From NCBI GenBank assembly GCA_963789885.1, contig CAWBNB010000006.1:118398-182397 (forward strand): a stretch of 64,000 nucleotides of DNA. Reading direction: 5' to 3'. The position numbers and the translations under genes were made by a program. The notes below the pieces were generated by a model. That model made no database searches, was not told the origin of the DNA, and saw only the letters and a program-made list of their open reading frames with translations. This DNA is from DATEDA01 sp963789885 (lineage in GTDB: Bacteria; Pseudomonadota; Gammaproteobacteria; Burkholderiales; SG8-39). Position 1 is the stretch's first letter. The number at the start of each line of letters is the position of its first letter. Positions 29,465-37,464 of the stretch are shown here, piece after piece.

Positions 29465-30451
29465 ATGGTCGCGGTCATCGACGTCCACACCCACATGCTC
29501 ACCCACGAATGGGTGAAGATGCTCGAAAGCCACGGCAAGCCGCACTACACGCTGCAGGAAGTCCGCGGCGGGCTGCGCGCGATCCACCTCGACGGGGCGC
29601 CCTTCATGACACCGGTCCCGGCGATGTTCGACTGGGATCTCCGCGTTGCGAACATGAGCAAGGCGCGCGTCGACATCGCGGTGGTCTCGCTCACCTGTCC
29701 GAACGTGTTCTGGGGCGGGCCGGAGGCGAGCCTGAAGGCCGCGCGGCACATGAACGACGAATTCGCGAAGGCGCAGACCGCATATCCCGACCGGATCCGC
29801 TGGTTCGCCTCGCTGCCGTGGCAGCACGCCGACCTCGCGACCGAGGAACTGAAGCGCGCGCTCGCGCAGGGCGCGTCCGGCGTCATGGTGCTCGCCAACA
29901 TCGGCGGGAAGCCGCTCACCGATGCCGCGTTCGGCCCGGTGTGGCGGGCGATCGACGCGAAATCACTCCCGGTGCTGGTACATCCGACCGCGCCGCCGGG
30001 TGTCGGCGAGATGGCGATGCACGAGTTCCAGCTCACCGCGCCGATCGGCTTCACGTTCGACACGTCGCTCGCGATCTCGCGCTGCATCCTCGACGGATTC
30101 TTCGACCGGTTCCCGAATTTGAAGTTGATCGCGTCGCACGGCGCCGGCGCGCTGCCGTACCTCATCGGGCGGCTCGACATCTGCTGGGACAACATCCCGG
30201 CGACGCGAGCGAAGACCGCGGAACGGCCGTCGAACTACATGCGGCGCGTCTACGCCGACAGCGTGGTGTTCAGTCAGGACGCGCTCGAGATGTGCGTCCG
30301 GGTCTGCGGCACCGACAACGTGCTCTACGGTTCGGACTACCCGCACACGATCGGCGACATGGCGGGCTGCCTGGCGCGCGTCGACCGGCTCGCGGGCGAC
30401 GTGCGGGACAAGGTCCGCGGACTGAACGCGCGGCGGATTTTCGGGCTCTGA
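29465..30451 (+). CDS. Amidohydrolase-2 family protein, ACMSD-like decarboxylase/hydrolase
   Basis: 328 residues. The metal motif VIDVHTHML near the start, a His in PVLVHPTAPPG, a His in LIASHGAGALPYLIGRLD and an Asp in VLYGSDYPHTIGDM make the full metal-binding set of the amidohydrolase-2 family (ACMSD, resorcylate and related decarboxylases). Reaction is probably a non-oxidative decarboxylation or hydrolysis of a carboxylate; substrate unknown. A strong ribosome site (GAGGAGGA) stands before the ATG at 29465. It follows the Bug binding protein, so uptake and use of the same acid is possible. Confidence 0.85.
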   Translation: MVAVIDVHTHMLTHEWVKMLESHGKPHYTLQEVRGGLRAIHLDGAPFMTPVPAMFDWDLRVANMSKARVDIAVVSLTCPNVFWGGPEASLKAARHMNDEFAKAQTAYPDRIRWFASLPWQHADLATEELKRALAQGASGVMVLANIGGKPLTDAAFGPVWRAIDAKSLPVLVHPTAPPGVGEMAMHEFQLTAPIGFTFDTSLAISRCILDGFFDRFPNLKLIASHGAGALPYLIGRLDICWDNIPATRAKTAERPSNYMRRVYADSVVFSQDALEMCVRVCGTDNVLYGSDYPHTIGDMAGCLARVDRLAGDVRDKVRGLNARRIFGL

Positions 30452-30493
30452 AAGCGACCTATGCCAGCTCGGCCTTGATCCGACTCGGCGAGA

Positions 30494-30817
30494 TCAGATC
30501 AACGTTTCCAGACCCTTGCGATCGAGAAGGTCAAGTAACTTCAGCGACGGACCGCTCGGGCGTTTCTCACCAATCTCCCACTGTCGGATCGTCGAGAGGC
30601 TCGTGTTGAGCACTGAAGCCAGGACTGCCTGGCTGAGCCTGTATCGTTTCCTCAGTGAGCGGATGCGTCTGCTTGAGTAGTTGGGGACGGGTGCCAGGCA
30701 AAGGAAGTCGTACTCGCGCATCCGACGCTTGTCGATGAACCCGGCACTGTGCAGGTCACGCGCGGTCTCGTGCACCGCTTCGAGGATCCGGCTTTTCGCT
30801 CTTCGCTTCGGTGTCAT
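30494..30817 (-). CDS. Orphan HigA2/NadS-type antitoxin with XRE helix-turn-helix
   Basis: 107 residues. An N-terminal part (RILEAVHETARDLHSAGFID) and a helix-turn-helix (LSQAVLASVLNTSLSTIRQW) followed by EIGEKRPSGPSLKLLDLLDR match the antitoxin of HigB2/RelE-type pairs. Such genes normally stand just behind a RelE-like toxin gene; here none is directly upstream on the same strand. The gene instead lies 65 bases behind the separate antidote gene at 30883-31227. It may be a leftover of a second module or may have been recruited as a regulator. Confidence 0.8.
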   Translation of the reverse strand: MTPKRRAKSRILEAVHETARDLHSAGFIDKRRMREYDFLCLAPVPNYSSRRIRSLRKRYRLSQAVLASVLNTSLSTIRQWEIGEKRPSGPSLKLLDLLDRKGLETLI

Positions 30818-30882
30818 GGCAGATTTCCTGCAGCGCGCCCGCCTCGACCTGGGTCCCGAGTTCCGGGCTTTAGCGGCTGGGG

Positions 30883-31227
30883 TTACCTATTGCCGCCAGA
30901 CCGTTCTACCGCCAACTTGAGGCCGGCCGCCCTAAGAATGGCGTGGAGAGTCGAAAAGCGCGGGTTCCCGCCGACGGACAAGGCCCGATAGAGGCTCTCC
31001 CGCGGCACTCCGGCAGCCCTGGCGATCTTGGCCATACCCTCTGCCTCGGCGACGGTTCTCAGCGCGGCAAGATAGACGCGCGGATCCTCGTCCTCCGCGG
31101 CCGCGTTCAGATAGTCCGCGGCGAGCTTCGGGTCCGCCCGAAGCTCGCCGACCACCCGCTGCCGGTGCGAAACGGTCAAGGCTTTGCCCGCGGGCCGCGC
31201 TTTTTCCGATTTTCGTAGTCTCGCCAT
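30883..31227 (-). CDS. Addiction module antidote protein (partner of the toxin at 31176-31523)
   Basis: 114 residues. After a basic lead the family core reads ADYLNAAAEDEDPRVYLAAL, VAEAEGMAKIARAAGV and PRESLYRALSVGGNPRFSTL, the helix-turn-helix antidote that pairs with COG3657-type killer proteins. It overlaps the toxin gene by 52 bases if the ATG at 31227 is used, longer than usual; the conserved core begins about 35 residues later, so a shorter start is possible. The antidote should bind the toxin and, together with it, the operator at 31528-31545. Confidence 0.85.
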   Translation of the reverse strand: MARLRKSEKARPAGKALTVSHRQRVVGELRADPKLAADYLNAAAEDEDPRVYLAALRTVAEAEGMAKIARAAGVPRESLYRALSVGGNPRFSTLHAILRAAGLKLAVERSGGNR

Positions 31228-31523
31228 AGCTCCACCGCCTGCTCGATATCGGCGTCCTGCCTGCGCTTGTCACCGCCACAGAGCAGGACGATCACCATCT
31301 TTCCGTCGCGGCCGAAATAGACTCGATAGCCCGGGCCCCAGTCGATGCGCAACTCGCTGACGCCGTCACGGAGGAATCTGACGTCGCCGAAGTTTCCAAG
31401 CTCCAGACGTTCGAGCCGCACCAGGACCCGTGCACCGGCCTGCCGGTCGGGAAGTTCCGAAAGCCACTGCGTGAACGGTTCGGTGCCGGCAACGGTCCTG
31501 TACCGCCTGAGCTCGAACGCCAT
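31176..31523 (-). CDS. Addiction module killer protein, RelE/HigB-like toxin
   Basis: 115 residues from an ATG at 31523. Motifs FTQWLSELPDRQAGARVLVR, SELRIDWGPGYRVYFGRDG and IVLLCGGDKRRQDADIEQA are those of the COG3657 toxin family, RelE-fold mRNA interferases that cut message on the ribosome. An upstream in-frame start at 31571 would run through the palindromic operator and is rejected. Toxin-first order with the antidote behind is normal for this family. The module lies between two unrelated metabolic operons, next to a foreign helix-turn-helix fragment, so the whole 30.5-31.97 kb stretch looks acquired. Confidence 0.88.
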   Translation of the reverse strand: MAFELRRYRTVAGTEPFTQWLSELPDRQAGARVLVRLERLELGNFGDVRFLRDGVSELRIDWGPGYRVYFGRDGKMVIVLLCGGDKRRQDADIEQAVELWRDYENRKKRGPRAKP

Positions 31524-31527
31524 TGAT

Positions 31528-31545
31528 TGTATCGTATACGTTACA
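31528..31545. promoter_or_regulatory. Palindromic operator of the toxin-antidote module
   Basis: TGTA T CGTATACG T TACA is an 18-base palindrome broken only at one base pair position, ending five bases before the toxin start codon. Toxin-antitoxin pairs repress themselves by binding such sites, so this is the expected autoregulatory operator. A 13-base palindrome CTCACG A CGTGAG lies farther upstream at 31589-31601. Confidence 0.6.
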
Positions 31546-31599
31546 GAAGGGGCGAAGTCGCTTCCGGCCATTCTCCGGAGCGTGGTGGCTCACGACGTG

Positions 31600-31628
31600 A
31601 GTCGGGGCGGGCTTTGCAGGCCCCGACT
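31600..31628. other. Perfect 9-bp stem-loop between toxin module and cysD
   Basis: AGTCGGGGC and GCCCCGACT flank an 11-base loop. No T-tract follows on either strand. It may be the end of a mobile element fragment or an mRNA structure; a GACATTTTT direct repeat (31698-31706 and 31710-31718) stands between it and the chimeric cysD frame. Confidence 0.4.
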
Positions 31629-31729
31629 TCGCAAACTCTTGTGAAAAGCCCTCCGGCCCAATTGACGGGACAGGGGCTCTTATTGGACCATCCGAACGAC
31701 ATTTTTGATGACATTTTTCGGGTGGCGGC

Positions 31730-31960
31730 ATGGCGGGTGGCAGCGGTCGAAGCATCAAGGTCGAAGCCCTGAACGAGCGGCGCGTGGAGGCGGTCAAGCT
31801 CCGGCTGGCCGGGGTGCCGCTTGCCCAAGCAGCAGAGCGGTCCGGGCTTAGCCAGCCGACGGTCATTGCCGCAATCAAGGCGTACCGGGAAGGCGGTTGG
31901 GCGGCCGTTCCCGTGGCACCCCGCGGCCGCGGGGTCAAGAAAGGATCCGCGCCCGCCTAC
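31730..31960 (+). mobile_element. Helix-turn-helix fragment resembling the start of an IS630-type transposase
   Basis: The first 75 or so codons of the cysD frame encode RRVEAVKLRLAGVPLAQAAE and SGLSQPTVIAAIKAYREGG, then a basic PRGRGVKKGS. This is the N-terminal helix-turn-helix of IS630-like transposases and related proteins, and it is not part of any CysD. No catalytic DDE domain follows, so only a fragment is left, joined in frame to cysD. I could not find matching terminal inverted repeats. Confidence 0.5.
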
Positions 31961-32944
31961 GCGACATCCTCAAACATTAAACATTTTAGGCCGCCAGCCA
32001 CCCGGGAACTGCCCCCCGAAACGGTCGAGCCGACCGCCGTACCCCGGGCGCTCACCCACCTGCAGCGCCTCGAAGCCGAGAGCATCCACATCCTCCGCGA
32101 AGTGGTCGCCGAGGCCGCCAACCCGGTGATGCTCTACTCGATCGGCAAGGACAGCTCGGTGATGCTGCATCTCGCGCGGAAGGCGTTCTTCCCCGCGCCC
32201 CCGCCGTTCCCGCTGATGCACGTCGACACCACCTGGAAGTTCCGCGACATGTACGCGTTCCGCGATCGCATGGTGGCGGAGTCCGGGATGCGGCTCATCG
32301 TCCACGTGAATCCCGATGGCCTGCGCAAGGGCATCAACCCGTTCGTCCACGGGTCGCAGATCCACACCGACGTCATGAAGACCGAGGCGCTCAAACAGGC
32401 GCTCGACGAGCACGGCTTCGACGCCGCCTTCGGCGGGGCGCGCCGCGACGAGGAGAAGTCGCGCGCCAAGGAGCGCGTCTTCTCGTTCCGGTCCGCGCAG
32501 CACCGGTGGGATCCGAAGAACCAGCGGCCCGAGCTGTGGACGCTCTACAACACGCGCAAGCGGAACGGCGAGTCGCTCCGGGTCTTCCCATTGTCGAACT
32601 GGACCGAGCTCGACGTCTGGCAGTACATCCACCTCGAGGGGATTCCGGTCGTGCCGCTCTATTTCGCGAAGGAGCGACCGGTCGTCGAGCGCGACGGCAC
32701 GCTCATCATGGTCGACGACGACCGCCTGCCGCTGCGCGAACGCGAGGTGCCGATGATGAAGACCGTGCGCTTCCGCACGCTCGGCTGCTATCCGCTCACC
32801 GGCGCGATCGAGTCGAAGGCGGACACGCTGCCCGCGATCATCCAGGAGATGCTGCTCGCGCGGACCTCCGAGCGCCAGGGCCGCGTCATCGATCACGACG
32901 GCGCCGCTTCGATGGAGCGGAAGAAGCAGGAGGGCTACTTCTGA
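31730..32944 (+). CDS. cysD: Sulfate adenylyltransferase subunit 2 CysD, carrying a foreign N-terminal helix-turn-helix
   Basis: The CysD part begins about residue 103 (ALTHLQRLEAESIHILREV) and is complete: PP-loop SIGKDSSVMLHLARKAF, HVDTTWKFRDMY, AAFGGARRDEEKSRAKERVF and the end MERKKQEGYF. With CysN it makes APS from ATP and sulfate. The frame is open for another hundred codons upstream, and between about 31960 and the CysD body I find no in-frame ATG, GTG or TTG. The protein therefore either starts at the helix-turn-helix part at 31730, as a true fusion of 404 residues, or uses a non-standard start. The stop overlaps the cysNC start by one base. Confidence 0.88.
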   Translation: MAGGSGRSIKVEALNERRVEAVKLRLAGVPLAQAAERSGLSQPTVIAAIKAYREGGWAAVPVAPRGRGVKKGSAPAYATSSNIKHFRPPATRELPPETVEPTAVPRALTHLQRLEAESIHILREVVAEAANPVMLYSIGKDSSVMLHLARKAFFPAPPPFPLMHVDTTWKFRDMYAFRDRMVAESGMRLIVHVNPDGLRKGINPFVHGSQIHTDVMKTEALKQALDEHGFDAAFGGARRDEEKSRAKERVFSFRSAQHRWDPKNQRPELWTLYNTRKRNGESLRVFPLSNWTELDVWQYIHLEGIPVVPLYFAKERPVVERDGTLIMVDDDRLPLREREVPMMKTVRFRTLGCYPLTGAIESKADTLPAIIQEMLLARTSERQGRVIDHDGAASMERKKQEGYF

Positions 32945-34854
32945 TGGCCCACGTTTCGGACCTGATCGCGACCGACATCGAGCGCTACCTGAAGGCGCAC
33001 GAGCGGAAGTCCCTGCTCCGCTTCATCACCTGCGGGAGCGTGGACGACGGCAAGAGCACGCTGATCGGGCGGCTGCTGTACGAGTCGAGGATGCTGTTCG
33101 ACGACCAGCTCGCCGCGCTCGAGCGCGACTCGAGGAAGTTCGGGACCCAGGGCGATGCGCTCGATTTCGCGTTGCTCGTGGACGGACTCGCGGCCGAGCG
33201 CGAGCAGGCGATCACGATCGACGTCGCGTACCGCTTTTTCTCGACCGACCGGCGCAAGTTCATCGTCGCCGACACGCCGGGCCACGAGCAGTACACCCGC
33301 AACATGGTGACCGGGGCGTCGACGGCCGACGCCGCGGTCCTGCTCGTCGACGCGCGGAAAGGCGTGCTCACGCAGACGCGCCGCCACAGTCACCTCATGG
33401 CGCTGCTCGGCGTCCGCCACGTCGCGCTCGCCGTCAACAAGATGGATCTCGTGGACTACTCCGAGCGGCGCTTCCGCGACATCGAGGCCGAGTACGCCGC
33501 GTTCGCGAAGCGCATCGGACTCGACGACGTCACGGCCATCCCGGTCTCGGCGCTCGACGGCGACAACATCCTCGCCCCCAGCGCGAGGATGCCGTGGCAT
33601 CGCGGGGCGACCTTGATGGGCTGGCTCGAGACGGTCGAGGTCGACGATGCGCGCCAGCAGCGGCTCCCGTTCCGCTTCCCCGTGCAGTGGGTCAACCGGC
33701 CGGACGCGAATTTCCGCGGCTTTGCGGGGACGATCGCGAGCGGCGTCGTCCGCGCCGGGGACCGCGTGCGGGTGCAGCCCTCCGGACGGGAGAGCCGCGT
33801 GGCGCGGATCGTCACTGCCGCCGGCGATCTCGACCGGGCGATCGCCGGCCAGTCGGTCACGCTCACGCTCGCCGACGAGGTGGACGTCTCGCGCGGCGAT
33901 GTCATCTCCGCCGCCGACGCGCCCGCCGAAGTGGCGGACCAGTTCGAGGCGATCGTCGTCTGGATGGGCGAAGAGCCGATGCTGCGGGGGCGAAGCTACC
34001 TGATGAGGATCGGGGCGAAGACCGTCCCCGCCACCGTCGCGCCGCTGAAGTACCGGATCAACGTGGACACGCTGGAGCATCTCGCCGCCGAGAAGCTCGA
34101 GCTGAACGAGATCGGCGCCTGCGAGCTCGAGCTCGGCGAGCGGATCGCGTTCGATCCGTACGCCGAGAACCGCGAGACGGGCGGATTCGTCCTGATCGAC
34201 CGGCTGACCAATCAGACCGTCGGCGCGGGAATGCTGAGGTTCGCGCTGCGGCGCGCCCACAACATCCACCTCCAGCACGTCGACGTCGACAAGGCGGCGC
34301 GCTCCGCGCTGAAGGGCCAGCGCGCGTGCGTGCTCTGGCTGACCGGGCTTTCCGGGGCGGGCAAATCGACGGTCGCGAACCTGGTCGAGAAGAAGCTCCA
34401 CGCGATGGGCCGCCACACCTATCTCCTCGACGGCGACAACGTGCGGCACGGTCTCAACAAGGATCTCGGCTTCACCGCGGCCGACCGGGTCGAGAACATC
34501 CGGCGCATCGGCGAGGTGGCGAAGCTGATGGCCGATGCCGGGCTGATCGTCCTCACCGCCTTCATCTCGCCGTTCCGTGCCGAGCGACGGATGGCGCGCG
34601 ACCTCATGACCGAGGGCGAATTCATCGAGGTCTACGTCGACGCGCCGCTCGACGTCGCGGAGGGACGGGACCCGAAGGGGCTCTACAAGAAGGCGCGCCG
34701 CGGCGAGATCAAGAACTTCACCGGCATCGACTCCCCCTACGAGCCGCCCGAGGCGCCCGAGATCCGGATCGACACGACGAAGCTCACGCCCGAGGGGGCG
34801 GCGGACGAGGTGCTCGCGCTGCTTGCACGGCGCGGATTGATCCCGGCCGGTTGA
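32944..34854 (+). CDS. cysNC: Bifunctional sulfate adenylyltransferase subunit 1 / APS kinase
   Basis: 636 residues. The GTPase half has the P-loop TCGSVDDGKSTLIGRLLYES, the switch II DTPGHEQYTRNMVTGAS and the specificity motif NKMD. From about residue 455 the APS kinase half has WLTGLSGAGKSTVANLVEKK, DGDNVRHGLNKDLGF and ENIRRIGEVAKLMADAG. The protein drives APS synthesis by GTP hydrolysis with CysD and then makes PAPS, for sulfite assimilation or sulfation. No cysH, cysI or sulfotransferase gene is in the window. The frame is intact and coupled to cysD. Confidence 0.95.
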   Translation: MAHVSDLIATDIERYLKAHERKSLLRFITCGSVDDGKSTLIGRLLYESRMLFDDQLAALERDSRKFGTQGDALDFALLVDGLAAEREQAITIDVAYRFFSTDRRKFIVADTPGHEQYTRNMVTGASTADAAVLLVDARKGVLTQTRRHSHLMALLGVRHVALAVNKMDLVDYSERRFRDIEAEYAAFAKRIGLDDVTAIPVSALDGDNILAPSARMPWHRGATLMGWLETVEVDDARQQRLPFRFPVQWVNRPDANFRGFAGTIASGVVRAGDRVRVQPSGRESRVARIVTAAGDLDRAIAGQSVTLTLADEVDVSRGDVISAADAPAEVADQFEAIVVWMGEEPMLRGRSYLMRIGAKTVPATVAPLKYRINVDTLEHLAAEKLELNEIGACELELGERIAFDPYAENRETGGFVLIDRLTNQTVGAGMLRFALRRAHNIHLQHVDVDKAARSALKGQRACVLWLTGLSGAGKSTVANLVEKKLHAMGRHTYLLDGDNVRHGLNKDLGFTAADRVENIRRIGEVAKLMADAGLIVLTAFISPFRAERRMARDLMTEGEFIEVYVDAPLDVAEGRDPKGLYKKARRGEIKNFTGIDSPYEPPEAPEIRIDTTKLTPEGAADEVLALLARRGLIPAG

Positions 34855-34958
34855 GGCAAACTGCCGGAGCGCGCGGCGCTCGTCTGGACGACCTACAGAA
34901 TCCGGAGCGACGCTGTCCGGACCGGTTCTTTGTCTCTGCCAATCTCCAGGAGATCGAG

Positions 34959-35351
34959 ATGAAAAAGGAAATCGTGGACGTCCCCGGCATCAGCAGGCAC
35001 CTGAAGAAGGAGGGCATCCCGCTGTCGGCGGTGGTTCGCGCCGGAAATTTCGTGTTCGTCTCGGGCCAGCCCCCGGTGGATCGCCGGACCGGAAAAATAC
35101 CGCTCGTCAACATCGCGCAGCAGACGAAGATGGTGCTGGACAACATCAAGGTCTGCCTGGAGGCGGCCGGATCGTCCCTGGACAAGGTGGTGAAATGCAC
35201 CGTCTACATCACCAACGCCGCGTACTTCGACGAAGTGAACGATGTGTACCGGAGGTACTTCAAACGCAACCCACCGGCGCGCGTGTTCTGCACCGTGGGG
35301 TCGTGGCCGAAGAAGTTCGACGTGGAGATCGAATGCATCGCCATCGTCTGA
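34959..35351 (+). CDS. RidA-family protein (Rid/YjgF)
   Basis: 130 residues. NFVFVSGQPPVDRRTGKIPL, the helix LDNIKVCLEAAGSSLDKVVK and the end PPARVFCTVGSW followed by VEIECIAI are typical of Rid proteins, trimeric deaminases that clear enamine or imine intermediates; the Arg of PPAR is the usual carboxylate-binding residue. A good ribosome site (CAGGAG) stands before the ATG. It runs convergent to the asparaginase gene with 13 bases between. It is one of three Rid proteins in the window, which suggests that amino-acid or amide catabolism here produces reactive imines. Confidence 0.9.
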   Translation: MKKEIVDVPGISRHLKKEGIPLSAVVRAGNFVFVSGQPPVDRRTGKIPLVNIAQQTKMVLDNIKVCLEAAGSSLDKVVKCTVYITNAAYFDEVNDVYRRYFKRNPPARVFCTVGSWPKKFDVEIECIAIV

Positions 35352-35364
35352 CGGCCGCACCGGC

Positions 35365-36375
35365 TCAATACCGGTAGAACATCTCCTGGATTGCCTGGCG
35401 CTCACGGGTGGTGCCGAGCGCCAGCATCAGCAGGATGCGCGCCTTCTGCGGCATCAGGTCGTCCGACACGATGAAGCCGGCGGCCGCTTTTTCGGGCGTC
35501 ATGACGACGCGCCCGGCGGTGGAGCGGGTGGCGAGCACCACGGGGATACCCGCCTGCGCGGCGCGCTTGCCGGCCTCGAGGAAGGCGCCGGGAAAAGTGC
35601 CGCCGCCGAAGCCGGTCAGCACGAGGCCGTCGGTGCTACCGCGCTCGCGCAGCGCATCGATCAGCACGCCGTCGGCGCCGGCATAGGCGTACACCATGTC
35701 GACGCGGGGCAGCGTGTGCTTGCCGCGCACGTCGAAGGGCGTGGCGCTGGTGTGGAGACGGGTGACGTTACGGTAGAACAGCACCTGCCCGTCGGCGTCG
35801 ACGTATCCCAGGCAGCCGAAGTCGCGGCTGCCGAACGTATTCACCCGGAAGGCATTGGTCTTGGTGACGTCCCGCGCGCTCTGGATCTCGCTGTTCAGGA
35901 CGGTGAGCACGCCGCGGCCGGCGGCGTCGGGACAGGCGGCCAGGCGAATCGCATCCAGCAGGTTCAGGTCCGCGTCGGTGCCGAGCGCGCTGGGCGGCCG
36001 CATCGCGCCCGTCAGCACGACCGGGCGGTCGGACTTGACCGTGAGGTGCAGGAAATAGCCGGTCTCTTCGAGCGTGGCCGTGCCGTGGGTGATCACCACG
36101 CCTTGCGGCGGCTGCGCGCCGCCCAGGAGCGCGTCGATGCGCTCGGCAAGCTGCAGCCACTCCGCCGGTCCGATCGACGAGCTGCCCACCCGGAGCAGGT
36201 TCTCGGCCTTCACCTCGGCGACCTGGCTCGCTTCCGGAATGCGCGCGAGCATCTCCTCGACGCTCAGGCGCTGGCCCAGCTCCGGATACAGGGTGTAGTC
36301 GAGGCGGTGCGGGCCGAGGCCCGAGATGCTCCCGCCGGTTGCGATGACATGCACGACAGGGCGCGAGGCAGCCAT
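35365..36375 (-). CDS. L-asparaginase/glutaminase-family protein with altered active site
   Basis: 336 residues. Type I/II asparaginase blocks are clear: VIATGGSISG, VVITHGTATLEETGYFLHLT, VLTGAMRPPSALGTDADLNL, ARDVTKTNAFRVNTFGS and MPQKARILLMLAL. Compared with E. coli enzyme II, the catalytic Thr12 is Ser, Thr89 and Lys162 are kept, but Asp90 of the HGTDT motif is Ala. No signal peptide, so it should be cytoplasmic. It is the last gene of the minus-strand operon CobW, amidohydrolase, oxidoreductase, asparaginase (53 bases behind the third). It probably hydrolyses an amide made by the operon, if it is active. Confidence 0.88.
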   Translation of the reverse strand: MAASRPVVHVIATGGSISGLGPHRLDYTLYPELGQRLSVEEMLARIPEASQVAEVKAENLLRVGSSSIGPAEWLQLAERIDALLGGAQPPQGVVITHGTATLEETGYFLHLTVKSDRPVVLTGAMRPPSALGTDADLNLLDAIRLAACPDAAGRGVLTVLNSEIQSARDVTKTNAFRVNTFGSRDFGCLGYVDADGQVLFYRNVTRLHTSATPFDVRGKHTLPRVDMVYAYAGADGVLIDALRERGSTDGLVLTGFGGGTFPGAFLEAGKRAAQAGIPVVLATRSTAGRVVMTPEKAAAGFIVSDDLMPQKARILLMLALGTTRERQAIQEMFYRY

Positions 36376-36428
36376 AGTGTTTCCTCGTCTGACCGGTCAA
36401 GGCCCCGGAGGGAAGGCGCGCCTTTCGT

Positions 36429-37464
36429 TCAGGGGAGCAGGAGGACCTTGCCGAAGATCTCCCTGGACTCTACGACACGGTGCGCTTCGGCGGCTTCGGC
36501 GAGGGGAAAGGCTCCGGTGGATGACCGGCTTCAGCTTGCCCTCGGCGACCAGGCCCATGACGGTCCTGAGCTCCATCACCGAGGCGTTCTTCGATCCGGC
36601 GAGTCGCAGCTCGCGGCGGAAGAACGGGATGATGTCGAAGGGCACGACCTCGCCGGCGTGCGCGCCCACGGTGACGATCACGCCGTTCCGCTTCAGGCAT
36701 TGCAGGCTCCGAATGAACACCTCGCCCCCGACGTGCTCCATGACCACGTCCACCCCGCGGCCGCCGGTGAGGTCGAGCACCCGCTCGGCGAAGTTCTCCC
36801 TGCTGTAGTTGATGAGGTGGTGCGCGCCCAGCGCCTTGGCGCGCTCGAGCTTCTGGTCGCTGCTGGCGGTGGCAAATATCGTGGCCCCCGCCAGCCTCGC
36901 CACCTGGACCGCAGCGCTGCCGATGCCGGAGCCCGCCGCCTGGATGAGGACGCTCTGGCCTGCTTGCAGTCCGCCCCGGTTGATGAGCACGTGCCAGGCG
37001 GTACCGAAAGCGATCTGGCTCGCGGCGGCGTCCTCGAAGCCGACGTGCGACGGCAGCGGATTCAGGTTGGCGATCGGCACCTTCACGTACTCGGCGTAGC
37101 CGCCGGGCAAGTCGAGCCCGAAAAAGCCTTCCCGTACGCACAGGTTGTCGCGACCGCTCAGGCAGAACTCGCACGTCCCGCACGGCACGCGGCAGGTCAC
37201 CCAGACACGGTCCCCTTCTTTCAGCGGGCCCGCCTTGTCGCCGAGGGCTGCGACCTCGCCCGCGAACTCCCGTCCCAGGATGTGCGGAAAGGTGATCGGA
37301 ATGCGCGAGGTGCCGGCCCGGTGATCCAGGTCCACGTGGTTGATGCCCACCGCACGCACTCGCACCACCGCTTCGCCGGCCCCCGGCGTGGGCTTGCCGG
37401 TTTCCTCGCACACCAGGACTTCGGGACCGCCGAACCGGTGGAACCAGGACACCTTCATCGTCAT
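36429..37464 (-). CDS. Zinc-binding alcohol dehydrogenase/quinone oxidoreductase (MDR) family protein (frameshifted near end)
   Basis: About 344 residues. FGGPEVLVCEETGKPTPGAG and VGINHVDLDHRAG open an MDR fold; the structural zinc loop is CRVPCGTCEFCLSGRDNLC; the NAD(P) site is LIQAAGSGIGSAAVQVARLA. The catalytic-zinc Cys and the GHE motif are altered (GREFAG), so it is more like a quinone-reductase-type enzyme with a structural zinc. One extra base at 36510-36511 splits off the last 30 residues; removal restores FPLAEAAEAHRVVESREIFG. The start overlaps the stop of the amidohydrolase gene by four bases. Confidence 0.85.

Noticed and set aside
31524..31571. Longer toxin start at 31571
   Set aside because: It would place the palindromic operator inside the coding region; the family start MAFELRRY at 31523 fits better.
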